DNA of 64,000 nt. Origin: Paramecium octaurelia (Eukaryota; Ciliophora; Oligohymenophorea; Peniculida; Parameciidae). Position 1 is the first letter of the stretch. Each line of letters starts with the position of its first letter. A program made the position numbers and the translations under genes. The stretch lies in the NCBI GenBank assembly GCA_905182995.1, contig CAJJDP010000019.1:89600-153599 (forward strand). The letters run 5' to 3'. This document shows, one piece after another, positions 34,215 through 47,721 of the stretch. The notes below the pieces were generated by a model. That model was given only the letters and a program-made list of their open reading frames with translations. It was not told where the DNA came from and did not search any database.

Positions 34215-37200
34215 TCAAAATTATTGTCGATTGAGAACATTTACCTGATTTTCAATTACACAAAATATTTCACTCATCTCATTATTCCGAACTGTCTGTC
34301 TTTTTAAGATCTTCTTGAAAAAAGGATAAATTAAATCAAAAAAATCTACGACTACTGTTATCACCAAAACCGTACTCATCAAACTAATGATGCTCCACCC
34401 AATCATAATCAAAACCTGAGGGTCATTTTAATAAAAGTTATTAATTAGATATAGACTGCAAATTATGAATTGGATAACGTGAGAAGACAGTTGCTTCAAA
34501 TTCTCTGACGGCTATTTAATTATTTTGTAACTATACAAAAAGTAACAATATTGAAACTCGTTTAAAATGCATAGCAAAATCTGGATCGCCCCAGATTAAA
34601 AAAAGAACACCAAAAACATCACAAACAATAACTTCTGAACACACATGTATATGTACACATTGTCCTCTTTATTTAGCAATTTCAATCTTTTGATTAGACC
34701 ATTACTCTATTTCAATTTCGATAGCAACATTAACAAACTTACCATCAGAGTTGAAATGGCTATCGTAACCCCACAGTCACCCTCACTGTCTCTTTATGAG
34801 TACTTGATAGCAAGAAATATATTTATTCCAAACTCGTAAATCATAGCTATAAACAAACTCCGAATTTGAGGCCAATATTTTATTCTTCTTATTTTTATAC
34901 ATTTCTTCTATATGAAATTTACAATATGAAGCTATGACAATTTTAAATGGATTTAATTTAATTATGCCAGTTTTTTCATTATCAGTACAGTACCAAATTT
35001 CAAAATCGTCAGTGTAACGGCTAAGATGATATACACCAGGCTTAGTTGGGAAATGTTGTTTAGAAAATTTGCATTTCTATCATCAAATTCAAATATTGGC
35101 TCGGAATTGTAATATGTCAACACGCCCTTAAAATTCGAGTCTGGATTCATGTTGAATTGCTCATAAATATTATTTAGCTATATTATTTTGAAGGTTTAGT
35201 AAAATTGAGCAAGGTTAATACCAATCCTAGAGTTTAGATATTTTAAGTAATATAATTACTGAATAATATCGATTAAGTTTGTTATTATTTGTAGTTATCC
35301 TGTTATCGAAGATAGTGCTATAAATACAGCCATTATCTTCAATAATTACGAACTCATTGAAATTAATGACTAACTACTTTGTTATTGACTTTAAGAAAGA
35401 ACATTTGGAGATAATAATTTTGTTGATAGAATCTCTTATTTTATGGATAAGCCAAACTCATTTGCCAATATCTCATTATTATTAAACCTTACCTTTAAGA
35501 CTGGATCTTGAACATACTCCAAAAATTCAATCTGTATTGAAATAACAACATAATTTAAATCTTAGGTGATAGAGCTTGTCGAATACAATATATTAGCACT
35601 CTCATTTCTACTCTCAATAAAAAATGCTAAGCTATCAAGATAATTTTGTTGAGTGTAGTCCTCTTCCAATCTCATATCTTGGTTATAAACTAATTCTGCA
35701 TATTATAAGCCAAAAAACTCCTTTGAAAAAACAAGTTGAGCACTAGGTGAGATTAAGATCGTGCATTCAGAATCTCTGCAATAACTATCCTAGGATGGAG
35801 CACAATTAATATCACATCCATCTCCATTTAAGTTATTGCCATCATCGCATTACTCTTTACCATTTAGAATGCCATCGCCACAAAAAATAATACAATTATT
35901 ATTTTTTAAGGTGAACCCTTTTTCACATTACAAGCATTCATCTTCTATTGATATTTCACAATTCTTAATCCAATTATCTAAATTTTCAATTTCTTCACAT
36001 TTATTATTAATTAATTAATAATTCTCTTTGCAGGCTTAACACTTATTTTGTTTTTCACATTAAGCACATTTAGAATCACATTGTAACTTACAATTATTGG
36101 TACATTCATCTTCATCACTTTGATTACCATCATCACATTCCTCTTATGATTCAACTAGAATGCCATCTCCACACATAGATTCACATGATAGACTTTCAAA
36201 GTTAAAATAAAATCCAACACTACAAAGAGAAGGTTTTATTATGCAATTTCCTTTAATACACTAAGAACAATATGGTTAGCATTAATATTTGCACTAATAG
36301 CAACCATCATATTAAATATCATTGCCATCATCACACTCCTCATTTTTTGATAAAATACCATCTCCACAATTTTCAATACAAGTATTTGTTTCTTCATCTA
36401 GATAAAATCCTTCAATTTAATTGCAGATTGCCTTTTGTTGACAATATATTTCATCAACTAAAATGTAATCTTATTAGCATCTGAAACATTTTCCAAATTG
36501 ACAATACTCACAAGAGTAATGGCATGAATATTTACAATCATAACAACCATCAAAAAGCAGAGCGTTATTGTCTTCGCACTATTCATAGCCATTCAATTAA
36601 TTATTACCGCAAATTGGTTAACATGAGTTATTCAGATCATCCAATTCAAAATTATTATAGCATTTCAAACATTTTTCATGATACTAAATTAAACAAAACT
36701 CCAATAAAGGCTAAATATAATCTTAACCAGTTGGGCCATCATAATGAGTTAAATATTCTAACTTAATTTCACATTTTTAAGCAAATTAATTATAGGTATA
36801 TGGATATTGGCATTTATAGCAATTCATCTTATCATAATGAGAACAAAATTCAAAAAAAATAATTTAGGTTTCCTCATTTACTTACAAATTCTGTTAATTT
36901 TACATTAATACATCTTAATATCTCCAACAGCCTCCTTTTATTTTGATATAATCCTTTTAGCATTATAGACATTACCCTTTATGACAGGTCAAACAATAAG
37001 GTGTACACTGATAAACACACTAATGACATGCATCAAAAGGATTTAAATTGCCATCATCACAATCCTCTCCAAGCACAACAATGGCATCTCCACAAATATT
37101 AACACATTAATAATTGGTTAGCAAATAGCCTGCTTTACATTATGTACATCCATTAATTGTACATGTCTGACATGATTATTAGCATGATAATTAACAATTA

Positions 37201-40200
37201 TAACAGCCATCCAACATTAGACTATTCATATCTTCACATTTTTCATTTCCAACAATAATATTATCATAACATATTTCAATACATTTATTTTTTGATGTAT
37301 CCAAATAGTAGGTACTGATACAGCTTTAACATTTATTACTTACACAACTTGTACAAATGTCTATCGTCTAGCATTAAAATAAACAAGCTGCATTACACCC
37401 ATCATAATTTGCTAAATTAAAATCATCACATTATTCAATATATCTGTTATATGGATCTACTGCTAAATATCCATCCCCACAAATATTTACACAATAGTAT
37501 AAGTATGGTCTAAATCCGATTGTTTTACATTCTAGGCATGTGATTCCATCATCACTACAAGTCTTGCAATCATCTCTGCATACTCTTTTACAAGCAAGAC
37601 AACTGTCATTACCATCAAAATTATATCCATCATCGCAAGGCTCATTTCCCACTATATATCGATCTCCACACTTTTCTATACATAAATTTGAAGAGGGGTT
37701 AAACATCCAACCGAATGTTTGACATTCAGAACAGACACCTTTGGTGCATCTTGTGCATTAAGGTTAACATTCAATTTTGCATTCATAACAACCATCAAAC
37801 TATATGTTATTTGAATCATCGCATTCTTCTAGTCCACTTACCACACCATCACCACACATATCCAGACAAGGGAATACAGTAGTATTATCACAAACACTAC
37901 ATTAAGCAGGACATTAGTATCTACAATTGTGACATCCATCAAATTAGATTGTATTCCCATCATCACACTATTCTCCAGTTACAATAATTAGGTCTCCACA
38001 TATAGGATTGCATTAATTATTTACAGTATTGTATCCCAAGGGACAAACAAATGAAGGACAATTCTAATTAAACCAAATTGAAGAGCCATCCCCGCAAACC
38101 TTATAACAAGATCCTAATAAGGCATCTTCCACAGCAGGACATAAAACACAAATATCTAAAATATTATCAAAATATCCTTCTTAGCATTTGCAATAAAATC
38201 CATTCAATACTCTAAATTAATTTGAATAACATGATAAACAAGTGGTGTCGGATTAACCAAAACAGGTTTCACATTTAGTTTAACATAATTCACATTTCAA
38301 CTAAAATTCATCAAAGTAATATCCGAAATTGCATTCACAAGAGCTTCCATTTAATGTTAATTAGTCTAAAACTATGCATGACTAGCAATTCTAATTGGAA
38401 GGTCCATTGCATTTCGTACATAACTTATCACATGGCTAGCACATTTAGATATTATTCTAGTCATAATAACCATCATAACATTTACACTGTCCGTTTTCTA
38501 AATATCTCAAAGATGTAGATTCGCAATGAATACAATAATTGGTTGATTAGCACTATTTACAACTATAATGGCAATCTATGCAATTCGTGCCATCGTGAAA
38601 TTAATTGAGTTAGCAACCTATTACACATGTTGTAAGAACCAATTTATAGTTAGGCTTACATGTTGAACATTCATATTCATTAAAACATGTAAGACATTCA
38701 AAGGGACAATCTTCACATGTTGAAGTAATTTCATCTACAAATTGGTTACCTGAACATTAGGATTAATCTACTTTCACAATATTTGGATCAAATGCCATCC
38801 ACTCATCACAAGTGAGTTCATTTGTACATCTATTACAATATGGCTTACAGTAATGAACAACTATGTAATAATTTGACATTCCACAATATGAATCAATAAC
38901 ATTGATACCATAGCACTAAATTGCAATTGTTAAAGTAGGATTATATGTTAACACTTTTTCTATAATACTTAATGTTGAAGTTTTAGTTATCTTTACTTGA
39001 GTACCATTGTTAATTTCATATGAAAAGTAATTAGTAGGTGATGTTGGAAAGTTTGGGCCAAAAATAACTTAAAAATATATTGTTAATGAGTGATGCGGAT
39101 TTAAAGTATAAATCTAAGAAAATCTCGATTAAGCCCAAACAAATTTACCTCCAAATACCCTTTTTGTATCAATGTAAGACCAAAATACAAAAGGACCTTT
39201 TTACAAATCAGTTGGTACTGATGATTCCAAAACGAAGGTTGTATTTAGAGTATCTGTGACAGTAAAGTCAAAAAATTCTCTCACAAAATATTATGAATCT
39301 TATGTTAAATGATCTTTTACATTTTGTAGCTTCATTGTATTTTACACAATGAGTACCATTATAAGTAGTTTCAATTGGACAACCCCAGTATTAACATGTT
39401 CCATCAGAAATTTTTACATATCCTTATGGACATTATATACATCTATAAAACATGTCGCATTTGTAACACGCATTCGGACAATAACCTGTTGTGATTTACA
39501 CCAGTCTTAGAAACCATCCTGCTCCTGGTGAACTAATTTATTCTGGAATGTTACGTAAAATTCCCTTAGATAGAAAAAGTTAACTTTTATTCAATCAGAG
39601 TAGTAAATATCTCAACAGATAGAAACTAATTATTTGTACATTGTCCAGTAATTGGATACACTTATTACGATCTCAACTCTACTTTATCAAATATATATTA
39701 AGTTCCATCATAGTACACAGAACCAACATAGGTCTAATTGACATAAAATTGAACTCCTGTGTTTATTGGAGTCGCATTACAAAATACAATTTAAACTATT
39801 GAGCCCAGAGGATATATCCCATATGCAGTACTAATAGATGTATAGACTCCTTCTCGAAATCTAAAGAGTCCAAAATTATAAGGAGCTAATTTCTTATCAA
39901 CTACATCTATATGTTAAGGGTCATAAATGATATTCCAATTATACCAAGTTTCTAAATTAACTGAGGTTAAAACAGAGTAGATGAGTGTTGTTGGTGCAAA
40001 ATCTAAACAAATTCTATTTTATGATTTTATTTTAGATCCTGTTATATAACATTTATTTACACATCCATATGCTTACATAACACTTTATCTTATGGGACAT
40101 CTGCATACTCCATTAACTACGGCCAAATTTGGTGAACATGCAGTACATTAGTTCTTCTCTGGCCCTGTGCATTAGGTGCAACCAGGATAGCAATTTTGAA

Positions 40201-40735
40201 ATGACAAATGCACATTTCTAATCATTGCGCTAACTGAGGGATTGTATATTGTAAATTTGGGAAATTAATAAGGATTTGAACTATAAGGTAGTGTAAAGTT
40301 ATAAGTTCTAAGTTCATATTATATGGATTCACAAAAACCTTCAGTTTGAGGCAATGGATCTGACGTTGAATGTCTAATTTAAAAAATTTAATTATTAAAC
40401 TCAAAATCTATGACATCATCTACCCATTGACTTGTATAATATACATCAAACATGATCAATTTGTATGCGTTAGATAGTGTTGGTGCTAAAGATACATAAT
40501 TTTCTAACGAAGTCATTTATAGACTATCTAGCCTTAAGGCAGTTAATGGATTTGTTAAGCAATTTAAATATAAGGCTGGTCCTGTGTATGTTTAATTCTT
40601 GAATCCATATAAACAACCTATTGAAGTGCATGTAAATGTTTTAAGTTCATGTATTCCATTGTAACAAATGATCCAACCCCCTACCACTGTATTGATTAAA
40701 ATACTTATTAAGAAGATTAGCACTAAATATTGCAT
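34215..40735 (-). CDS. Giant Cys-rich surface or membrane protein with CGDG/CDDG repeats
   Basis: About 2,150 residues. It starts with a signal peptide (MQYLVLIFLISILINTVVGG) and a non-repetitive extracellular part (40735 to about 39480). A long array of Cys-rich units follows, about 39480-35760, built of C-x-x-C pairs and the repeated pattern CGDG-x5-CDDGN...C-x2-C, as in ICGDGYLAVDPYN and NEPCDDGYNFDGND. The C-terminus (35700-34215) has about six membrane-spanning stretches, for example LSLVYIILAVTLTILKFGTV and IGWSIISLMSTVLVITVVV, and ends NQVNVLNRQQF. The family is known from ciliates as large Cys-rich membrane proteins of unknown role. Not every intron was located, so the exact length is uncertain. 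Confidence 0.8.
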
Positions 40736-42788
40736 AAACTAAAATTAAATATTGATTAAAAAGCATGGAAATTTCAAGCCCTTCATAGATTAGCCCAATC
40801 TATTTCTGATCATTCGTATGGACTTTACTTTTTTTTAATTCAAATTTTTACCATTCAATATAGATGTTACACCATTAATTTCAAAGCATTTTGTTTAAAT
40901 TTTTTGTTGAGATCTTTATAAGATTAAAGAAAATAAATTAAATATATCAGAGATCCACTTTAACACTGAAATTATTATTTTTAGTGGTTAAATTTAGTCT
41001 TTTAAAAACAGCAACTATCTACCATATAATTAATTTTTTATAAATAATTTATAGCATTTATTAGTAGTAATATTTAAGAATTATATGAATTATATGACAA
41101 ATAGTCTTTGTCACAGGCTACAATTACATTCCTTATCATCCAAATTAATTGTCCAAAGCTAAAATACTTTTTTTATTATCATTAAATATGATAGCAATTA
41201 GGACTTTTTACATCCTTGGATTCAAATTCTTCCTATATAAAATTATATTTTAATACTTGAATTGAATAAGAATCTATAATAACTTTTCACAAGTTTAATT
41301 TCTTTTCAATTGATGAATGTTCGCTCAAAATTGATTTCATCTCATATTATTAAATTTCCTAAATCTACTATTTTTCTGGTCTAAAGTACTGAGGTCGAGG
41401 AAATCAACTCAACATACTTTAAATCCACTTTCTTCTTGATGCATAATTGTCGAAAATTTGAATATTATTAATATTAGTTTTAAAAACTAATTATTAATTA
41501 AGCTTTTTTTTAGCTAAAAATTTATGGAGAAAACAAAAATTAATTATTATCATAGAATCTTCTTCAAAACTTTTAAGTATGTCTTAATTCCTTCTTATCA
41601 CAATATTCAATCCTTAATGTAAATTATTCTATTTGACCATATTGTTTATAAAGAAGAACATTTAAGCCAAGTAGTTTTAGTAAAATAGTATTATGTAAAA
41701 TTAAATTTAAAATATAATAGAGTTTTTATATTCGATTTTTTTGTAAAACTATAACTATAATAATTATTACAAAATTATCATTATATGTTAAGTTAGTTTA
41801 ATAGAAAGGATAGCCCATTTTATGATATTGAAATTATCTTAAATTATCACCAATCAAAATTAATCAAAAACGAGCTTAGATTTTTCCCTTTAAACAAATC
41901 AATTATTAAAGAGGTATAGCTTAAACAACACTACATTCTTAATAGATAAGTTAAAAGTTAATCTATTTTATTCATATGGTTGATAAGGGTTGTTTTTGTT
42001 AATATTTTATTATTTGAATGAGTTTTTATTACATTCTTAAACAATTTGATTGGTTAAATAAGCTTATTGTCCACCAATCAAATTTCAGAATGAATTATTA
42101 TTGAAGATACTTTTGACTACAATGATCTGAAGCTATGTGATTCTGTTGCACCTATGTACAAATAACATCTAAAATTAATTCTAAGAAAGAAATATTCAAT
42201 ATTGCATTTTACTAATAATAATGCTAATAGATATATATTGTTAGTTCATAAAGTTTTTACACATTATTTCACTATAGATATAAAAAAGCAATACATATCA
42301 TCTACTGCCTATAAATATTGGGATATTTTATAAACAGCCAAAATTTGATGGTTTAATCTAAGATGAATAAAAATTGAATTAATTATATGAAACCTTATTT
42401 TATGTTATTTAACTATGTGTAGAACTTTTCAATACAAATAAATTTAAACGAATCAGAATATACTTAATTACGGTTTTACATCGCTGTCCAACTTCTTATA
42501 AGCACAAGTTTTATGTTAATTAGAATAGTTTGTAAAAATTCAAATATTATTTATAAACATAAGTCCTTTTATATAAATATTTGTATATCCTTCTTAAATA
42601 ATTGTAAATTAACGTATAAATTGGATAATATTTTCTGATGCTATTTAAGTTGTTTTGACTAAAATAGAACATGCAACACTTCTAGAATAATATAATTCAT
42701 TTTTAGAATTTAAGAATATTTATTATGTTATTTTATTTAAAATGAATAAACATATATTCACTATATACAAATAATTTTACTAGCCTCA
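40736..42788. other. Intergenic region with a possible WD40-family relic
   Basis: Mostly AT-rich. On the minus strand between about 41444 and 41090 there is a coding-like piece beginning MHQEESGFK, with a candidate 29-nt intron (GTATGTTG...CTCAG). It continues IIDSYSIQVLKYNFIQEEF and ends near a sequence resembling the WD40 gene linker of this window (NCYHI...FNDNKKSILALDN). It has an in-frame TGA and a frame break, so it is probably a pseudogene fragment. Nothing else was recognised. Confidence 0.35.
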
Positions 42789-43337
42789 TCAACATAGATA
42801 GATAAGACTTTCTGAAGATTTTCTAGACCAACCACATTCATTTCCGGTCATTAAAAAATGTGAATTCTTGTAGGAATTTGCAAATAAAGAATTTCTTAAT
42901 GTTTTCCTTCTGTTCATTTCAATATTTGAAGGCTTTTTGTCAAGAGTAAATCCTTAAAACCTTAAACTTTAAAGAGGGGACTTTACGGAAAAAATGATTT
43001 TTGATATCGTCAAAGCTTTGTCTTCATTGTCAGAAGCTGATGTATTGACATGAGAATCATAATTTGAATGTTTTCTAGAATCAATTGATGAAAATTTGGA
43101 TGAATTAGAAAATTTAATGGGTTCTCTGCTCTCAGACTTATAATATAACTTTGATCTCTGACTTCTCATTGTTTTGATTCTTCTAATTTATGCAGAGTCA
43201 GTTTACACTCTCTAACCACTTAAATTGTTTATGGACAGTTCATTAGCAATTACATGAGGAGTTGAGTTTAATCTCATTTTGTATCTCTGACAGTAAATTG
43301 ATATCAGTGCTGCGTTTTTGTTTTTATTTCCGTACAT
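42789..43337 (-). CDS. Small Ser/Arg-rich basic protein, unknown
   Basis: Intronless, 182 residues, from ATG 43337 (MYGNKNKNAALISIYCQRYK) to TGA 42789-42791. Rich in Ser, Arg, Lys and Asn (SSKFSSIDSRKHSNYDSH, RRKTLRNSLFANSYKNSH). No membrane span, zinc ligands or known domain. The Ser-rich stretches near basic residues look like phosphorylation targets, which is a guess. Confidence 0.62.
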
Positions 43338-44415
43338 TTCTCTTTATTTTTAATTTAAATTAATTATCCCCATTATTGAATTAGTTTAAGACTTCCTATT
43401 TACTAGTTTTCAGTAATATTAATTTACGTCATTAATATTATAATAATATTTTAATAAAAAGATTCATTTATAATATAATCCAAAATATGTACAACTTGCA
43501 TTTATTATTGTAAATTAATTCTAATTAAAAAATTACACTTTATACATCCTGAATTCCATTTTTTTATTAATTTACTTATTTGAAAGAGTGCAATTCTTTA
43601 TTATTTGAACTAATTAATCAAAAATCAATATTATTAGTTTAAACTGGAGTTGCTTATGTGGTAATTTGTTATCCGAATAGTTTCAATTTAAATTATTTGT
43701 GAATTGTTATTTTTGTTCAAACTAAATTTAAAAAATTTAGAATCCTTTTTATATTATATCAATAATCCTTTAAATACTCTTTCTTATTTATTAATATATG
43801 CACAACAATAAAAACTCTATTATATAAATAATTATTATCATCATCATATATAAAACAATATTACTTAATTAATTGAATAATTGAATTTTGACCTTAACAA
43901 AATTAAGCATGTAAGCTTTATTTTTTAAATTATTTATTTTCGTTCATAAATATTTATCCTTAATTATTAGAAACCTTGATATAAATGAAGACAAAAATGT
44001 TTTACTTAATATTATTTTGTAAAAACCACCACTTTAGTATATCAATTAATTTAAAAAATTCTAATATGTTTAAAAGGAATTATTTTAATATGTAAGGGTT
44101 ATTAATTAAAAACTTCTATAGTTTGAAACCTATTTATTAAATATGAAGACCATCTACATGTATCTACAAAATAATGTAACTAATGAAATATCTGTTAAAT
44201 CTAAATTCTTATCTCAATATATTATGATTTTTCAAGAAATAAATTTATTTCAGTAAAAGTAAACAGCAAAAATATTGCTTAAACTGATTTTAATATTCAA
44301 ATAGAAATGTTGAATAGCAAAAATGCTTACAATCACTTTACTAATTTTATTAAAAACAAAAAAATTTAATCTAAGTAATCTTTCATTTTCTTATAAAATA
44401 TAATATTATTTAATA
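43338..44415. other. Intergenic, no gene seen
   Basis: Very AT-rich spacer of about 1.1 kb downstream of the kinase at 44416. Nothing supported. Confidence 0.6.
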
Positions 44416-46088
44416 TCATTAATCTAAAGTCTTGCTTTCAACTAAACTTTTGTATAATCTTTTAATATCATCTAATATTTTCTTATCTTGGAATTAATAA
44501 TTTTGAACTTAACTACCATCAAGAAGACAAAGTATGCAGTAGAAAAAAAATTGTGTTTGGCTTTAGCATTAATCTGGGTTTTGTATTTACCTTTTATAAA
44601 TTCTTACTAAATCTTTTAGTTAATCAAATGAGAAAGTTTAGTTTTTAACATAAAATGAAAAACGTAATTTGATTTCCTCCTTAATTAGATCTCCCTGATC
44701 ATTTCTAAGTTTAAACTTTTTACAATTACAATATAAATTGCATATATTCTTTTATCTTTTAATGGGGAGAGATGACTGTTATACGCAAAAGTTGATCTGG
44801 TTTTTATAAAAAAGGAGACTGATTTCTTTACATTTCATTTGGTTTTTAAAAAAAAGCAGGTTGATTGTTTTTAATTTCATTTTGTTTTATTAAATTAGGA
44901 GACTGATTTCTATACATTTCATTTGGTTTTTATAAAAAAGCAGGTTGATTGTTTTTAATTTCATTTGGTTTATATTAAAAAGGAAACTGATTGTTTTTAA
45001 TGTGATCTGGAAATTTTTAATAGATAGGTTAATTTTTTTCACCCATATTGCTAAACCCATCAAAACGTTATTATCTTTTGAAAACCGGTTAGTTTCTCTC
45101 AACCTCTTTTATTTTAAAATTTTTATTATCAAGTTTAAACAAGCCTGGATTTGTAATTTTTGTTTTTTTTTTCTCGTTGACAAATTCATACAAATATTCA
45201 AAAGACATCCTTTATTCAGGATAGTATACCAACATTTTTTCAATGATTTCCTTGTAATTTGAGGTTCCTGCTAATCTCAAAGGGTTCGATTTTATTTTTT
45301 ATAAAAATTCAATTATAGACGTTTGTTGTTTATCAAAGGGAAGTTTACCATATGCCATCTAATAGAGAATTATACCAAGCTAAGTATTATAATGTATTAT
45401 TACTGAGTAAACATCCACTTAACTTTTAGAATGTTAAAACTTTTTTAAATGTATAAAATTATTAACAACTTCTTGGTCATTAAGTTATGAATTTATTTCA
45501 GGTGCTGCATAAGCAGGAGTGCCAATTTTAGTAAAATGAAAATCATGGGCTTTATAAATTTTTGCAATTCCAAAGTCAGTTAGCTTATAAATTATTTTTT
45601 CTTTTTCTTTTTTAATCAAAATGTTTTCTGGTTTTATATCTCTATGTATTATATCTCGTTCAAAAAGAACAGAATATCCAGTTAAGAATTAATCTAAAAA
45701 ATCAAACAATTCATTATCACTAAAAGTTTGTGGATGTTATTATTCTATGTATTCTTTCAAATTAATATCACATTTTTCCATAATAATAATCAATTTTTTT
45801 TCCAATTCTTATATAAATTTTGCTTAATAGATTTTGACTATGTTTTGATTAGATTGATATTAAGAAACTATTTCTGAAATCTATTATTCCCTATCTGCAT
45901 AATTTTTTAAATTATCTGAGATCATCATTACCTAAAAATATTGTATTTCCTACTTTTGCACATAAACGGAGCAGAGGATCTTTTAATGACTGACAACCAA
46001 AGACTTATCCATATGCTCCTTTTCCCACCAATTCATTCAACATAATCTTGTAATCATCGATTTTACGAACATTTTCATTCCTTATCAT
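44416..46088 (-). CDS. ULK/Atg1-like Ser/Thr protein kinase with tandem repeat tail
   Basis: 533 residues after three introns (22, 24 and 25 nt); exactly 534 codons. The kinase domain at residues 11-280 is complete: glycine loop GKGAYGQVFG, catalytic HRDIKPENIL, DFGIAKIY, GTPAYAAPE, and the late motif YPEQRMSFEYL. The order and the GTPAYAAPE form are typical of the ULK family expanded in ciliates. The third intron, at about 44704-44728, carries the frame past a TGA that would otherwise stop the protein at 44699; the real stop is 44416-44418. Residues about 340-410 are a Gln/Asn/Pro repeat tail. An ULK-type role in autophagy or cilia cannot be decided from sequence. Confidence 0.82.
44791..45015. 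repeat. 84-bp tandem repeat (two 42-bp halves) in the ULK-like kinase tail
   Basis: GGAGACTGATTTCT recurs at 44814 and 44898, and GCAGGTTGATTG at 44856 and 44940, each 84 bp apart; the two halves are also related. It encodes NNQPAF-x-QKPNEM units alternating with RNQSP-x-L units on the minus strand. Confidence 0.85.
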
Positions 46089-47258
46089 GAATTAATATTA
46101 ATGTAAGACTTTATTTCTATTAGGGAAATAATATAGAGTAATTTTATTACAGAGCACATAATTTAAGATTGTTGACGATTAATGATAAACAATTTGAGAC
46201 AACCTCTATATGATCCAAATAAGGTCAAAAGAACTTAAAATACAATTCGATCTTGATAAAAGTGTAGCATGAATTTAAGACTCTAAGAGAGAATACCTCA
46301 TAAAAGAATGAAGCTACCAATACTTCTGGTTCCTTCAAAATAATAATAGTATTTGCAGATAAACTAAATCTCTAAGAAATTTAATTGATTTTTTCTCAAT
46401 TTTAGTATTATCAAATATACTAAATTTCATCAGAAATTTGGTCATGAATATGGAATTATGATGAATAGTTAGTTACATAAATTTAATCATATTCAGTAAC
46501 AATTAATTGGTTGTTTTTATTAATTGTTGAATTTTTTCATCTTCTTTGTCTATTCCCTTTAAACAAATCGGCTATGCATTTGCAATATCTTTAACAGCAA
46601 CCAATAGGTTAACGAAATGATCTTCTTAGTCCACTAAATTTCAGAATATGGTCTAATCCTTACTATGCCCAATTACGAATATCAAATTCATAAATATCAA
46701 TTTCGAAATTATATTACAGACAATCTAAAATATTTGGTAAAAATCTTAAACTAGATGAGTAAATGAAATCATAGTGTTGTTATTCTAGATGCTAATAAAT
46801 AGGGAAATGAAGATACCTTTATATCCCTATACACAATCTCACTGAAATATTCAGCATCAGTCTAATAAAGTTCTTCAAAGTTGGGAGCTTCAAAATCAAC
46901 TTATTTAATTAGGAATAGTAGGTCTTATAATTACTCGACTATCTATTGGTACAATTCCTTAAATTTATTGAGCAATTCCATCTTCTCATCTAATGGAGAC
47001 AACCCCTTAATTAACTAAAAACGAACCTGCCAATATTTCGATTAAATGCATATTATAGTATGCTTCTAATTGATTCAAGTAATAAGATTTTCCTTTCTAT
47101 ATCGAACTTGTAATTGATTGAGTAACACTGTTATTAAAGGAAGATCTGCTCTTCCCTAAACTTCTAGTAAGCCTATTATTGGTAGATGCTGGCTCTGTTG
47201 CTTCCTATCCAGATTTTTGCCGACTGTCTAATCCTGAATAATGATGAATTCGATTCAT
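46085..47258 (-). CDS. Helical protein, unknown, ending at or fused to the ULK-like kinase
   Basis: From ATG 47258 (MNRIHHYSGLDSRQKSGQEA) the protein is a Ser-rich leader, then all-helical segments (DEKMELLNKFKELYQQIVEQ, NLLVAVKDIANAQPICLKG, EKKSIKFLRDL, EVLVASFFYEVFSLRVLNS). Reading on needs about five introns; clear ones are GTATCTTC...TTATTAG (25 nt) and GTTTATCTG...TTGAAG (32 nt), the others are less sure. One solution ends at TGA 46085-46087, which overlaps the kinase ATG; another intron choice would join the two genes. The repeats resemble helical-repeat proteins (HEAT/ARM-like). No family recognised, and the 3' half is uncertain. Confidence 0.5.
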
Positions 47259-47312
47259 TTAATTATTATTTAATGATTTTTTGTAAGTTCTGGGAAAAAA
47301 TATACAAAATTT

Positions 47313-47720
47313 TAAATGAGAAAGAATGATTATCAAAACACTAATAAGTTCATTCTAATGAAGTAGCATTTCGAAATTGATAATCCATTTCAAATTTAAA
47401 TTCTTGGGAGTATGATAATAATTAATTGTATTGTCAATAGGGGAATACTCAAAAATGTGAGAAGTTCTTTCAATTTAAGACAGATATATAAACATTACCT
47501 AAGTTCCTATATTGCTTCTTGATCTTTAATGATTAACTTATTTAAATACATAATAGAAATATCTTTTGAAATGCTTTCCGTTCTACAAATGAATTTTGTC
47601 TAATGTGCTTCAATAAATCAAAGGTTCTAGTTTCAATTACTTGGACAGAAATGGAATAATGGCAATCTTTTTTGCAAAAAATATATAATTTTGATTATTC
47701 TATATACATAAAGTTTAGTC
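47313..47720. other. Coding-like stretch, unresolved
   Basis: On the plus strand pieces such as MRKNDYQNTNKFILMKQH, then FLYCFLIFNDQLIQIHNRN and SITWTEMEQWQSFLQKIYNF look like a PH-type domain but need several frame changes. On the minus strand the same bases also read as protein-like downstream of the 47722 gene. I cannot choose a strand. Confidence 0.25.
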
Positions 47721-47721
47721 A

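Noticed and set aside
36272..36766. Plus-strand His/Asn/Ser-rich frames
   Set aside because: Antisense to the Cys-rich repeats of the giant gene, which explains the odd composition.
44699..44701. TGA at 44699 as the stop of the ULK-like kinase
   Set aside because: A 25-nt GTAATTG...CTTAG intron ending just before it shifts the frame past this TGA, and the following 94 codons are coding-like and end at TGA 44416.
44945..45262. 105-residue plus-strand frame
   Set aside because: Antisense to the ULK-like kinase and its tandem repeat; no independent support.
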